Positions 1 to 9,960 of a stretch of 64,000 nucleotides of DNA are shown one piece after another. The stretch is from Amia ocellicauda (taxonomy: Eukaryota; Chordata; Actinopteri; Amiiformes; Amiidae): positions 13,047,719-13,111,718 of the forward strand of contig NC_089855.1 in the NCBI RefSeq assembly GCF_036373705.1. Direction: 5' to 3'. The notes under the pieces are model-generated. The model saw nothing but the letters and a program-made list of their open reading frames with translations, was not told the origin of the DNA and did not search any database. A program made the translations under genes and the position numbers. Positions within the stretch are counted from its first letter, which is position 1. The number at the start of each line of letters is the position of its first letter.

Positions 1-151
1 TCTATATGTTTTAGATGTTGATTTCATGAACGGTTTTATCATGGAGACTGACATGTTAATACAGAGCAACGACAGGGTGTCCCGAGTTAGAGTTCCTACC
101 GAGTGTGTATATAAGCTTTTGCAGAGCAGTGTTATAGGATGCATATTTAGG

Positions 152-250
152 GTTGGTTTCACAGACCCAGCACTGGTTTTGCGACTATACAGTGTTAGTT
201 TAGGTCGAGTAATATAAGACTAGTGCTCATCAAGGTCTGTGAAACCAGCT
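152..250. repeat. Short palindromic element, TTTCACAGACC family, copy 1
   Basis: Left end GTTGGTTTCACAGACCC is answered by right end AAGGTCTGTGAAACCAGC, about 99 bp in all, with an inner TAAGACTAGTGCT motif. There is no coding content. It resembles a MITE. Confidence 0.7.
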
Positions 251-290
251 GTTAAACGATTATATTAGTATGCACAGAGTAGAGCCCCTA

Positions 291-370
291 CAGCTGGTTT
301 CACAGATCTCGATTAGCGCTACACAATAACAGGATACTGGTTCAAGACTAGTCTGGGTCTGTGAAACTAG
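291..370. repeat. Short palindromic element, TTTCACAGACC family, copy 2
   Basis: Ends CAGCTGGTTTCACAGATC and CTGGGTCTGTGAAACTAG, 80 bp, only 40 bp from copy 1. The inner part has GATTAGCGCT and AGACTAGTC. Confidence 0.7.
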
Positions 371-1008
371 CCCTTATGTAATTGTGTAAGTACTTCATAT
401 TATTTTGTATTTCTGCAAACAAAGCACTGCCAAAAATTATAGTAATTTTTCCGAGGGGAGAAAAATAAATAAATGCATACATCAGTGTCGCATATCTTTG
501 GATGCTCATAATTGTGGGTACAAATTCCATGGAATGCCCTGTTCAATATAATTATAATACTATAATATAGTTAAAACATAATAATTATACAATTGATTAT
601 ATTTGTTAATATGTAGAGCAAAATTACCATATTGAAAACCTCTTGGGTCAGATCGTAAAGTGATTATTTTTCCCCACATAGAATTCTTAATATCTAGATG
701 AAATAATGCATACGCTGTATTGTAGAGACTCTTCAGGGCTTTCAAATTCAGATTCAGATTTAAGTGTTAAAGGTGTAGAAATAGTACAGAAAAACTAGTC
801 ATTGCATGATCATTTTCTTCTGTAAATGCATTTTATCGACAGTATGTATTTGTAGTTTTTGTCCTGTGAACTATTTAGCTGTCAGATTTTCAAAGCCTTA
901 TATGTTCTGTAATATTGTTAGAAGTAGAAGCCATGCAGTCATTTATTATGTTAATTTGTCAGAACCACATTCTCTAAGTTGACTTCGGTTTTATTCTGGT
1001 TATTGCAG

Positions 1009-1715
1009 AGATTCTGAAGGAACTGGATGAGATCTACGAGAAGCACAAAAAGGAGGCGGACCCGGTGCAGAAGAAGAGGTTGTTGCACTGCATCCAGAGA
1101 GCACTGATCCGCAGCCAAGAGCTCGGTGATGAGAAGATCCAGATCGTCAGCCAGATGGTGGAGCTTGTCGAGAACCGGAGCAGGCAAGTGGAGAGCCATG
1201 TGGAACTCTTCGATGCCTGCCAAGAGCCCAATGAGGGCTTGGTCACTCCAGGCAAGACTAGCCAGGAGAAAACTAGAAATGAGTCCACGGGCACCAACGA
1301 AAAGCACAGCAACAAGCGGTCCAGGCGGCAGAAGAACAACGAGAACCGAGAGAACTCCAACAACAACCTGGACCATGGAGATGAAATCAGCTCCGGGACA
1401 CCCAAGGAGAAGAAGGCTAAGACTTCGAAGAAGAAGAAGCGGTCAAAAGCCAAAGCCGAGAGGGAGGCCTCTCCTGCAGACCTGCCCATTGATCCCAATG
1501 AGCCCACATATTGCCTGTGCAACCAGGTATCGTACGGAGAGATGATCGGCTGCGACAACGACGAATGCCCCATCGAATGGTTTCACTTCTCTTGCGTTGG
1601 ACTCAATCACAAGCCCAAGGGCAAATGGTACTGCCCCAAATGCAGGGGAGAGAATGAGAAAACCATGGACAAAGCTCTTGAGAAATCCAAAAAGGAAAGG
1701 GCATACAATAGGTAG
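1009..1715 (+). CDS. ing1: ING1 last coding exon (inhibitor of growth protein 1, PHD finger)
   Basis: ING1 is a nuclear tumour-suppressor protein that recruits Sin3/HDAC complexes and reads H3K4me3 through its C-terminal PHD finger. The exon begins after a TTGCAG acceptor with a split Glu codon (phase 1) and runs open to TAG at 1713-1715, encoding about 235 residues. It contains the second half of the ING dimerisation helices (about 1011-1220), a low-complexity Lys/Arg-rich linker with NLS-like KRSRR and KKKKRSK runs (about 1310-1460), and a Cys4-His-Cys3 PHD finger (about 1512-1643; [19 protein letters not shown], then WFHFSCV and WYCPKC). The C-terminal polybasic tail ends in KKERAYNR. The PHD and tail read almost identically to mammalian ING1; the linker differs. 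ING2 is the main alternative, but the linker and the ANKRD10/ARHGEF7 neighbourhood favour ING1. The 5' exon is outside the window. Confidence 0.95.
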
Positions 1716-3600
1716 TTAAGTGTTGTAACATGGACAGAGAACACCACAAATGTGCATATTTATGATGAGGGTCATTGTTCTTTCAATTGCAAGGAGTGTT
1801 GACATTTTTGAAATTTGGGAAGGGGTGGGGCTCTTGTATTCAGAAGCTCTCTGACTAAGTCCAGCCTTACCTTTAAGCACACAGGGTTAGAAGGAAAGAT
1901 ATGAGACGGAAAGATCTATCAATTAATGACAAAACAGCAGCAGTGTATGCAGCTCCAACAGTAATGTGAAGGATGAGCGCTGAGACCTGGAGATCGCTGG
2001 TTCGAATCAAGGCAGTGCCACTTGCTGAGACCCAAGTAATAGTATTAAACTGCCCAAATGGGATTGGGTGCAATTGAGTTGGCCTGGGGGTCTTCATCTT
2101 CCCTTGCACTAGTTGTTTGGTCGAAATGGCATTTACAGGACTGGGCATTTTTAGCAGGGTCTTTGTCCTCTTATTGGTACCAAAGCTCAGCTGCTTCAGT
2201 TTGTATGGTCAAAAAGTGACCTCTCAGTAGTCTCAGAGGCTGCTCTGAGGTTCTTGGCATTGCCCAGGTCCATCAGTCAATACAGGGACTATTGGAGAAA
2301 AAATAAAACCTACAAATTGCAGGATAAAGAGGAAAAATAATTGGCCGTTAAAAATAAAATAAAACTAGTGTTCAACATAATTTTAATGACTGGAAGGTGA
2401 ATAAAATAAATTGTATTGATGTTTTTTCTAAAAAAAGATTATATAGATTCCCCAAAGATCCTTGATTCCTAATGTTTGTCTTCCACGTGCTACTGTTTGT
2501 ATTAATTACATAGATCTAACCGTGTTCTGAAATGTGTTACGCTACACGGTTCACCTCATTTGCTTTTGTCACAGGGAGCACTTCCCACGTTTGCTTTTTG
2601 TGAAATCTTTACAAAGCAATAATTCCACACTTCACCTCGTCCCCTTCCCTTTTGCACATAAAGTGTATCACTGGGGTAAACTATTTTGAGATGCCAACAC
2701 TATTGTTAAGTGGTTGCTATTAATCACAGACTAGCTGCTGCATTTGTGGTAAGTCAGTATTTTAAAAATATAATAGTGAAGAACATGGCTGATTAGTTTT
2801 CTTCCCTTAATGTTGGAGTCCCCATTCAAATATGTTACCAGTTGTAACCCACATATAAGCAAGCAAGTATCCACACTGAGCAAGGTTTTAATCACCCGAC
2901 TGGCAGATGCCTGTCCACAAACACAAGGAGAATAAAGTTAGTCTTTGCATGAACTCTGCTATAATGGTTGCAGACAGGAAGGAAAGCAGCTGATTTTTAT
3001 TTTCACTCTTAAATCTACAAGATTATGTCTCCAAGGTAAGACTTTTTTGAAGCCACTGATGTTGAACTACTACAGTACTGAATACTGTGTCATGTAGTGC
3101 ATCATTTTGCTGAAGGGTACCTGGGAAACGTCCTGTTCTCATGTATTCAGGTGGAACTTCAGAGAATCACAACGAGTTTGTTCGTCCATAGAAATCCCCC
3201 CCGCCACTTACATGGCTAGTTACACAAAGTGTGTAAAAGACAACCTTAACAGTATGAGTAATGCTTACATTCAGGGTCTTGAGGGTAAATGCCTATCTGT
3301 TAATGTTTTTTAACCAAGTAATTAGCTGAGCTTATGGGTAAACAATAAAGGAACAAATAGGAAGTGAAAACATTCCAGTTCTTGGAATAACAAGCCCAAT
3401 TTAACAGTTTGAGTTTTAATAAGAATGAATGCAAATAAAATACATGGTTCTCTGCTGAAAACATCCATGCACCAATAGTTTGTTTTACGTTGAAGGCATT
3501 GTACATTTTATTGTAGGATTTTTGTTCTGTCCTTGCACACTATTATTTTTTTATGTGAACTACATGAATACCAACATGTTTATTTTGTTTAGAACTTAAG
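1716..3600 (+). other. ing1: ING1 3' UTR (approximate extent)
   Basis: Non-coding sequence after the ING1 stop. Candidate AATAAA poly(A) signals on the plus strand are at about 2302, 3344 and 3434; the last two would give a 3' UTR of roughly 1.6-1.75 kb. A tRNA-derived SINE fragment lies within it (about 1960-2110). The true end cannot be fixed from sequence alone. Confidence 0.5.
1960..2110 (+). repeat. tRNA-derived SINE fragment
   Basis: An RNA polymerase III B-box-like core, GGTTCGAATC at about 1999, sits in a tRNA-like arm and is followed by about 100 bp resembling a SINE body (ATGGGATTGGGTGC and following). No intact A box is seen upstream, so the copy looks 5'-truncated. It lies in the presumed ING1 3' UTR. 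Confidence 0.5.
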
Positions 3601-5160
3601 ACTCCAAATGTGTTCTGGTTTTGTTGGAAGAAAAATCTTAGTACATGTAAAAAATGTACTTTTTATGTGAAATTGCACTTCCTGTATTTTAAGTTCAGCT
3701 GGCAGCATTTGTGTGTGATTTGAGTCATGAGCGCTTTCGTATTCAAAATGTAAATATGTGATACCACCATTATTAAAATAGAAGAAATGAACAGTTTCTG
3801 AAATATTGTCTGTGCCTTGTCCCCTGAGGGGATATCACTTTGGAAATCCTGAAAGAGATTAACCCCTGCATCAACATCAAAGTAAATGGCTAGTAACACT
3901 ACACTTCTACTCCCTGTATTCAGACTATCATCAACCTCAAGGATATTTGCAGCCCCCTTTTTCATGTCTGTTACTCCCATGTGTTACATGCAAAAAGGTT
4001 GGAACCTGATTCCAGCAGTGAAGCAACATACTGTACTTCATGATAAACTACAGGAAATCCCTGGATAAAGAATATAAATGAAAAATATGGGAGAGTAAGT
4101 GAGTAAATTGAAAATCCTCTTAAGCACTATAGCAGATATCTTAAAACATGCACTTTTTGAAGATCAAAGTAGTGCTTGCCTTTTTCCCTCCATTGCTTGT
4201 AAAGGGATGAACCCAACACAATATTCCTTTCCCTCGCCTTCAGAAAAATCTTCAAACAGAAAGGAGCCAATTTGATTGGACACCTTTTTCTCTGAAACTA
4301 AAATCATATACCAGTGTAATTCCCCCAGCATTCATAAATTGCAAAGTATAACAATCAACTTTATTTTAACCCACTAGCTTCCTGTAGCAGAAAACAATGC
4401 ACAGTATAGTACAGCTTACTCTGCGATGAGCCATCATAGTGTATGATAACCATAGGATTTATTTAATTTGTGTATTTGGCAAAGCAAAATGATAAATCGT
4501 CATTTACCGTCAAGGGAGATAAAAATGTGTTTTCTTGTCTATTCTCCACAGCAGTGTCCGCACCAGAAGAGATTTACAAGATTGTTTTAAAATATTGTAA
4601 AATCCGTTATCTTGTTTGACAGAACATTCACCCCAGGGGGTGATCTTTAGTTCAACAGGAAAGAGAAATTAATCCACCAGAACAAAATGAGCAATAGGGT
4701 CTCCATACCTCCAGATTAAAGTTGATGATTTTAATGGTTTAACGTGTATATACATTGCACTGTATCTGGCTGAGGCCTTAATCCAAGTTGAATCATGTTT
4801 AGGAATTGTATTACAAAAGTATAGGGAACTGTAAAAAGTTATAGTGTAGAGTGGTAAACCAAAACAGCATATGTAGTGAGAATGGGCCACCCAAACCAGC
4901 AGTGAGAATAAAATAAAATGTCATTTATTTTATTTAGTTTCTATTGACATCTTCATATTATGCTTCAATTAACAGCCTGGAATATCTGCTGGTAAACAGA
5001 ATCAGTTTTCTTCCATTTAATGACAGAAGAGATGTTTGAGGGGCAACTACCTATTCTCATAATGTGATGATGAAACCTGCTGTACTGCATGCTGTTATAC
5101 CAAAAATACCCAACCTATGGAATATTATTCAATAAAAAGATGCTTCTTTAATAAAGGGAT
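3600..5160. other. Intergenic gap between convergent ING1 and UBE2A-like
   Basis: AT-rich sequence between the two converging 3' ends. I see no coding segment, tRNA or clear transposon; short reading frames here are not family-like. Confidence 0.5.
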
Positions 5161-5168
5161 TTTCCATT

Positions 5169-5797
5169 TTTATTTACAGCATTCATACATGGATCACTTG
5201 TGCAAAACCTGTGCACCATATCTTCTGAAATGTACTATATATATATATATATATATACACAGGAGTACTTAAAAACAGACATTGTACATTCTCTCACAGT
5301 ATGGCAGGATCATTTTAAATGGCCTTGTAAAATAGCCTAGATTAAATTATGGAAAAGAATTAGGGGAGGTTCACAAAAATATAGCCGATTAAACATTAGG
5401 CATGTGTGTCCTATTCAAACCCCCAGAGCAGGAACAAGGGGCAAATTAGTACAAAAATATGAACCAAAATAAAAGATCTTACTATATAATTAGTTGTATA
5501 GTAAAAAAATATATATATTTCAACAAAATCTGCCAGACTTATTTATTAATGGGGGCATCATTGAAATTCTACAACCAAAATTTCAAGACAGATCTCAAAC
5601 AAAATAACAAAAGAATTGCTAGAAAATCAAGCTTCAATAGCAAGAAAGAATGTAGTGACTGTGCTCAAATCAATAATCTTCCAGGGACAACGTACACCAG
5701 AGCTTGCACACATACAACAGCGCAATTCTGAGGCAAAGTGCTTACAAAAACAACACAACCTAAAGAAAAGGTTTAGTGCTCTTGAGAAGGTATGTGG
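5169..5797 (-). other. 3' UTR of the UBE2A-like gene
   Basis: Follows the TGA at 5798-5800 on the minus strand. A candidate AATAAA (TTTATT on the plus strand at 5169-5174) lies about 625 nt beyond the stop. The stretch includes an (AT)n run at about 5236-5258. Confidence 0.5.
5236..5258. repeat. (TA)n microsatellite
   Basis: About eleven uninterrupted TA units in the presumed 3' UTR of the UBE2A-like gene. Confidence 0.9.
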
Positions 5798-5926
5798 TCA
5801 GCTGTCTCTCCAGCTTTGTTCAACAATCGCTGAAACTCGTTTTTCATATTCTCTTTTGTTTTCCTGGTAAAGCTGAGCAGCTTGGCTGTTAGCAGGACTG
5901 TTTGGGTTCGGTTCATCCAACAGTGA
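5798..5926 (-). CDS. ube2a-like: UBE2A-like coding exon 6 (C-terminus and stop)
   Basis: Encodes residues 111-152 ([20 protein letters not shown] to VEQSWRDS) and TGA at 5800-5798. The regulatory Ser120 is present. The end mixes the UBE2A Arg-Asp with the UBE2B terminal Ser. Confidence 0.93.
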   Translation of the reverse strand, partial: SLLDEPNPNSPANSQAAQLYQENKREYEKRVSAIVEQSWRDS

Positions 5927-8900
5927 CTGCAGACAGAAGGATAAAAAGATGTAAGGCAGAAAACAAGTGGAACAGATGGAAATGTATATTACAAGAAATT
6001 ATAAAGTATTGCGTATCCTAAACATGGATTTATGTACTATCAACAACTGGGCTAAACTACACTTAGAAAATCCTCGCTTTGGATGAAAATCTGCTTTACT
6101 GCATTGTAAATCCTACCTGTATAGAAGTCAGAATTGATGATACATCATAAGTCGGACTCCAGCGATTCTGCAGAATATCAAGGCATATGCTACCATCTGC
6201 ATACACTGGAAGAACAATATTCATGTCATTTTGAAATATACACACACATAAATAGCAGCACTTTTTCAATATATAATATTTTCTTGTTTACAAATACTTA
6301 ATATGAAAATACAGAAAGACCAACCTAACAAAACACCTCTATCTTAGAACAGTAAAGTAATACAGAACTAACATTGGGGGGTGCTACTGCCACTGTGATA
6401 CAAGTGGTGTACATTCACTGGGAGAAACCACTAAATTTGATTAAATATACACACATTTTATAATCCGTGATTCCTTCTTATACAAAATAACATACAAATT
6501 GAGTAGTTTAATGATGCATCAGGCACATAATGCTGTCCTTAAATTATCCGATTACTCTCAAGCCTTTTGCCTACATTTGAAAGGTGGAGACCTGTGTCAT
6601 GTATGTATAGGTTAATATTGACAAAATCATACCATTTGGATGAAACATTTTTGAAACAAATCTAACTGTTGGTGGTTTATTTGGGTATTCTTCCGTGAAC
6701 TCAACTGTCAGCTTAAAAGTGCCTGGGGGTTGGAAAGAATATAGCCTAGAGTTAATCACAGGTGTAAACAGGCATGTCATTTAAAAAACATTTAAAAGAG
6801 CACCGAGAACACACATGGTATTAATGCCATGTTAATACAATTAAAAATGAACACTTTTAGCAAAAATACATTAAATTACTGCTGGATAGAAGATGTCTCT
6901 TCAATATCAGCTAGAAAACATGAAAGCTGACAAAAGGCCACCTACCATCTTCATAAGGTGTCCCCTCAGGGCTGGAATTAAAAACAAAACAGTTATTTCA
7001 TACTCAGTGCAGAGTTCATGCAATGCATTATTTTACATTGAAAATAAAAATTACAGCACACTAGGCAAATGTACGGTGGCTCATTGAGGACATGGGGAGA
7101 AAAAAAAAGACAGCCCCTCTGGTTATGTCGTGATCACGCGATAACGTTACCTCTCGCTGTCAGAGAAAACGGAAGTGATGTCATTTTCATGCGACAGTGC
7201 TGATACTGGGCCAGTGCTGTGTCAACACATTCGGTTTTAATTTCTACAAGGCTAATGCAGACAGAAATTGTTTCATGCCTTTCAATAACTGAAGGACATC
7301 AGTGTGAAACAACTTGCCAGACTTAGACTTTACAGACACAAACATAGAAGTGATCCTGGTTAATGTATAGGCTACCCACTGGACTGAAATGTGCGGAATG
7401 CATTACACTGCTGTGAAGTCTGCTTATTCTCTCCGTATCTCACTTGTCTTTTCTAAGTGTATTCTGGTTTCAGTCCATTTTGCACCCAGTCCAAAGACAT
7501 GCGCTTCAGTTTAACTGGTCACTCACAATTGTCCAATGTGCCCACTGCGCACTGGTCTTAGAGCAAACTGAATATGCTGGCATTTGTTTTAGTTTTCTTA
7601 ACACAACTCCTAAAAACTATCCAAACTACAATCATAATAATCATAAACCTATTCATATTAGCATATTCTACGTGTGGCTGTAAATATGCTCATTGTGCAT
7701 AATGAACATGTTACAGGTGACAGTACCCCTCAGTGCAGCATTAAGGCACAGTTGTAGAAAGGCTGTGTGTTGTGGTGTAGTGGCTGAGCACTGTGCTGTG
7801 ATGGAGGCACTCAATGAACGCGGCTCGAATCCCTGGTGGTCCATTTCAAATGCATCTCTCACATGTGTTTATTGATATTACTATAATAATGCTTTTACTG
7901 TTATTGTTATTCCATACAATAGAAGGGGTGGAATAAGTCTATTAACCATTGAGTATAGTTATGCCTGTTCAAAATCATATTTTAAGCCTTCATCTGTTCA
8001 CAATTGCCGAGGCCCGGACCACATTGTCTGAGTGGTCTGAATCACCCCACAGTGATTTGCACTTTTGATATGCATGACATTGTGTATGGTTTTATACAGT
8101 TTGAACTGTTACATATGTAGCGGTCTCAGTCCACTGTACATTTTTCACTTACTTACTGCTGACTTTGAATAAATACACCTATATCACACCTACACCCCCT
8201 CCAATCCCCATGCAGTTTGATGCTAAATTGAATAATGGAGTATTTAAAACAACTGTGTGGTGTTGTCTTTCAATTATTGAAAGACATAAAACAATGTCTG
8301 CGTTAGCCTTGCTGAAAATAAACCCGAAAGTGTCGACACAGCACTGCCCCAGTCTCAGCGCTGTCGCATGAAAATGACATCACTTCCGTTCTCTCTGACG
8401 GCGAGAGGTAACGTCATGTCGCGATCACGACTTAACCAGAGGGGCGATTTTCTTCCCCCGTGTCCCCAACGAGCCACCGTACACACGAGTAAAGCCGAAC
8501 GTGACCCCGAAGGTCATTTGAATCAGCTGACTTGCTCCTCTGCATGCAAACTTTCACTACAGTGTGGGAAACTAATCAGGTGGCAGCAGCGTCTACATCA
8601 CTTAAGATCAATACAGCAATAGGAAGTACAGGGACATACACATAACATCTCATATTTTCGGTTACATGGCATTTTAATTCAGAAGTTATAATGTTCAACT
8701 GACACACACAGTGGGTACATACATGTGTTACACTTTTGACCAAAGCTATATCTTCCTGGAGGAATCAGGCTTATATTTGAAGAGAATTAGTCCGTTACCC
8801 GAATATGACCGCATTCCACACCAGGATGTTGTTCTCGGACGGGGCTCCGCTCACGCCGGCCGGGGGGTCCTCCTGCAGCCTGCGGACACACGGACACTCA

Positions 8901-9343
8901 GCCCTGCACTCATTCGTGTTACTTTAATTATTTTAATACACATATTACAATATGAGATGTATGGATTTAACTGAAAATGTACGTGACAAAGCATCTGGAC
9001 TACAATACAAGACTAACTTTGTTTACACTGTACTATCACTATGATTACAACAGCACTGTGAGACCTGTGAATCTACTGATTTAGGACAGGGACACGCATA
9101 TCTGCAATAGCAAACGAGCCCATTTGAAAGCGGTTAGGAGCAGCAGTTGATTCTCGTCAAAGTTGTCCTGAGGCTTATTAGTCGTCGACGGCCGCCATGT
9201 TTGTTTGTTTGTTTGTTCCCCGTCACAAACACAGCTGTTTTCCGGCTGTGACACACATGAATAGGAGATCAATTAAGAGCTGCGCCCAGGGAACTCTACC
9301 GTTTAAAATCCCTCATAAGCCGCCTTCTTGCTGGAGTAGACAT
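5798..9343 (-). CDS. ube2a-like: UBE2A-like ubiquitin-conjugating enzyme (RAD6 family), six exons
   Basis: An E2 enzyme that accepts ubiquitin from E1 on a catalytic cysteine and, with RAD18 or RNF20/40-type E3s, modifies PCNA and histone H2B in the nucleus (family knowledge). Coding exons on the minus strand: 9300-9343, 8799-8879, 6946-6971, 6633-6722, 6117-6205 and 5798-5926. They total 459 nt, giving 152 residues, the normal UBE2A/UBE2B length, with every junction GT-AG. Visible hallmarks are the start [14 protein letters not shown], the HPN motif, active-site Cys88 in SICLDIL, Ser120 in NPNSPANS, and the end [22 protein letters not shown] and a Val before Trp of WNAV side with UBE2A over UBE2B. 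Differences from human UBE2A include Tyr48 in PEGTPYED, Leu for Met in NNILVW, Val in KLTVEF and a final Ser. It is not a retrocopy, because five introns sit at the family positions, and there is no frame damage. It could be UBE2A itself relocated or a third RAD6 paralogue. Confidence 0.93.
6117..6205 (-). CDS. ube2a-like: UBE2A-like coding exon 5 (active-site exon)
   Basis: Encodes residues 81-110 from [16 protein letters not shown] to SSILTSIQ. The catalytic cysteine codon (Cys88) is at 6185-6183. Acceptor is CTTCCAG and donor is CAG|GTAGGA. Confidence 0.93.
6633..6722 (-). CDS. ube2a-like: UBE2A-like coding exon 4
   Basis: Encodes residues 52-80, [19 protein letters not shown] onward to the HPN motif that stabilises the E2 oxyanion. 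Acceptor is CCCCAG; the donor G|GTATGA is weaker than the others. Confidence 0.93.
6946..6971 (-). CDS. ube2a-like: UBE2A-like coding exon 3 (26-nt micro-exon)
   Basis: Encodes PEGTPYED between split Gly codons. Acceptor is TTCCAG and donor is G|GTAGGT. Human UBE2A/B have Phe at the Tyr position. The exon is short enough to be missed by ORF scans, but splice sites and phase fit exactly. Confidence 0.9.
7071..8482. mobile_element. Foldback (long inverted repeat) DNA element in UBE2A-like intron 2
   Basis: The left arm (about 7071-7295) and right arm (about 8265-8482) are reverse complements over about 220 bp at roughly 85-90% identity. They share GTACGGTGGCTC at the outer ends and blocks such as CGGAAGTGATGTCATTTTC and TTACCTCTCGC. 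The outer 4 bp GTAC is self-complementary, so a GTAC or a TA target duplication are both possible. The roughly 970-bp centre has no transposase-like reading frame, so it is a non-autonomous element. A tRNA-like SINE head (about 7757-7855) lies in the centre. I do not recognise the family. Confidence 0.8.
7757..7855 (+). repeat. tRNA-derived SINE head nested in the foldback element
   Basis: An A-box-like TGGTGTAGTGGCTGAG and a B-box-like GGCTCGAATCCC are separated by about 45 bp, the spacing of a tRNA-derived pol III promoter. There is no cloverleaf with a clean acceptor stem, so it is not called a tRNA gene. Confidence 0.55.
8799..8879 (-). CDS. ube2a-like: UBE2A-like coding exon 2
   Basis: Encodes residues 15-42 ([17 protein letters not shown] through WNAVIFG). 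Acceptor is TCCGCAG and donor is GG|GTAACG. PPAG rather than PPVG is UBE2A-like. GC-rich, unlike the later exons. Confidence 0.93.
9191..9201 (-). promoter_or_regulatory. YY1-like site in UBE2A-like intron 1
   Basis: AACATGGCGGC on the minus strand matches the AANATGGCGGC consensus exactly. It is followed downstream on the plus strand by a short (GTTT)n tract. Confidence 0.45.
9300..9343 (-). CDS. ube2a-like: UBE2A-like coding exon 1
   Basis: The ATG is at 9343-9341. It encodes [14 protein letters not shown] plus two bases of Arg15 and ends at donor CG|GTAGAG. The start agrees exactly with the invariant RAD6-family N-terminus, which fixes it without needing an ORF-length argument. Confidence 0.93.
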
Positions 9344-9560
9344 CCCGCAATGGGAGGCAACGTCTGTCCACTAGCAAGCTTATAAATAAACAGTAAAAGA
9401 GCATTGACCAGCTAAAGCCAGAGCGGATCCCTTCCCCGTCCCACCCACCGCCACCCCGCACTCTAACGCAACGGCTCTCCGCTCTTCTGAACTCTTATTA
9501 AAAATGGACTTTGCGGCGGAACTATGAATACAAAACAGGGCCGGCGGCTTTAGTTGAAAA
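9344..9560 (-). promoter_or_regulatory. ube2a-like: Putative UBE2A-like 5' UTR and promoter
   Basis: GC-enriched sequence directly upstream of the start codon on the minus strand, with no TATA box at an obvious position. A perfect YY1-type motif AACATGGCGGC lies on the minus strand at 9201-9191, about 100 bp into intron 1, a common place for YY1 sites in housekeeping genes. Extent is inferred. Confidence 0.5.
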
Positions 9561-9835
9561 TGATATCTTGTAAAAACTGAACAAATATCCTCGCAATTTT
9601 TAACCGAAGCTATGTAAAATCGTACTATAACAGGCTCGTCAGATATATGACATAAATTACATCCAAACAATTGATTTCATATGTTAGTAATATACATCAC
9701 CCCCCTATTTTGGGGGCCAGTTGAGATAGCCCTAGCTGGGGGCGGATACCGGGTGACGTAGGCAGTGTGTGTGAGGTCAGCGCAGTGAAGGTCGAGTCCG
9801 GCGGTGGGTGACGCGCTCTGCTCTCTATGATTTAA

Positions 9836-9960
9836 AGGACAGCAGTGTGGGGTCGTGGGGTCAGTCCCTGCTGGGGGACACAGCTGTTATACCATTGAGT
9901 GATTGCTCCAATAAAAACCCAACTATATCTTACGTAATTTGTACTTAATTAATACTGTAA
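9836..9960 (+). repeat. Diverged tRNA-derived SINE copy (head and part of body)
   Basis: Begins GACAGCAGTGTGGGGTCGTG, then a decayed B box, then GGGGGACACAGCTGTTATACC and GATTGCTCCAATAAAAACCC. This matches my memory of a common fish SINE whose 3' tail is the AGACGCCCTTATCCAGGGCG hairpin, and such a tail is present separately at about 47195. The A-box part appears deleted. Confidence 0.5.

Larger units (their letters stand above)
1..1008 (+). other. ING1 intron (3' part) upstream of the last exon
   Basis: No coding segment is visible here. The stretch ends in a pyrimidine-rich tract and TTGCAG acceptor directly before the ING1 exon at 1009. It holds two short palindromic repeats (152-250 and 291-370) and is otherwise AT-rich unique sequence. 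The first ING1 exon(s), coding the leucine-zipper-like N-terminus, must lie to the left of the window. Confidence 0.75.

Noticed and set aside
951..1573. Long antisense and frame-shifted reading frames across the ING1 exon
   Set aside because: They are shadows of the ING1 coding frame, with repetitive Leu/Ser composition and no family match.
1990..2010. B-box-like sequence considered as a tRNA gene
   Set aside because: No A box, acceptor stem or cloverleaf; better explained as a SINE fragment.
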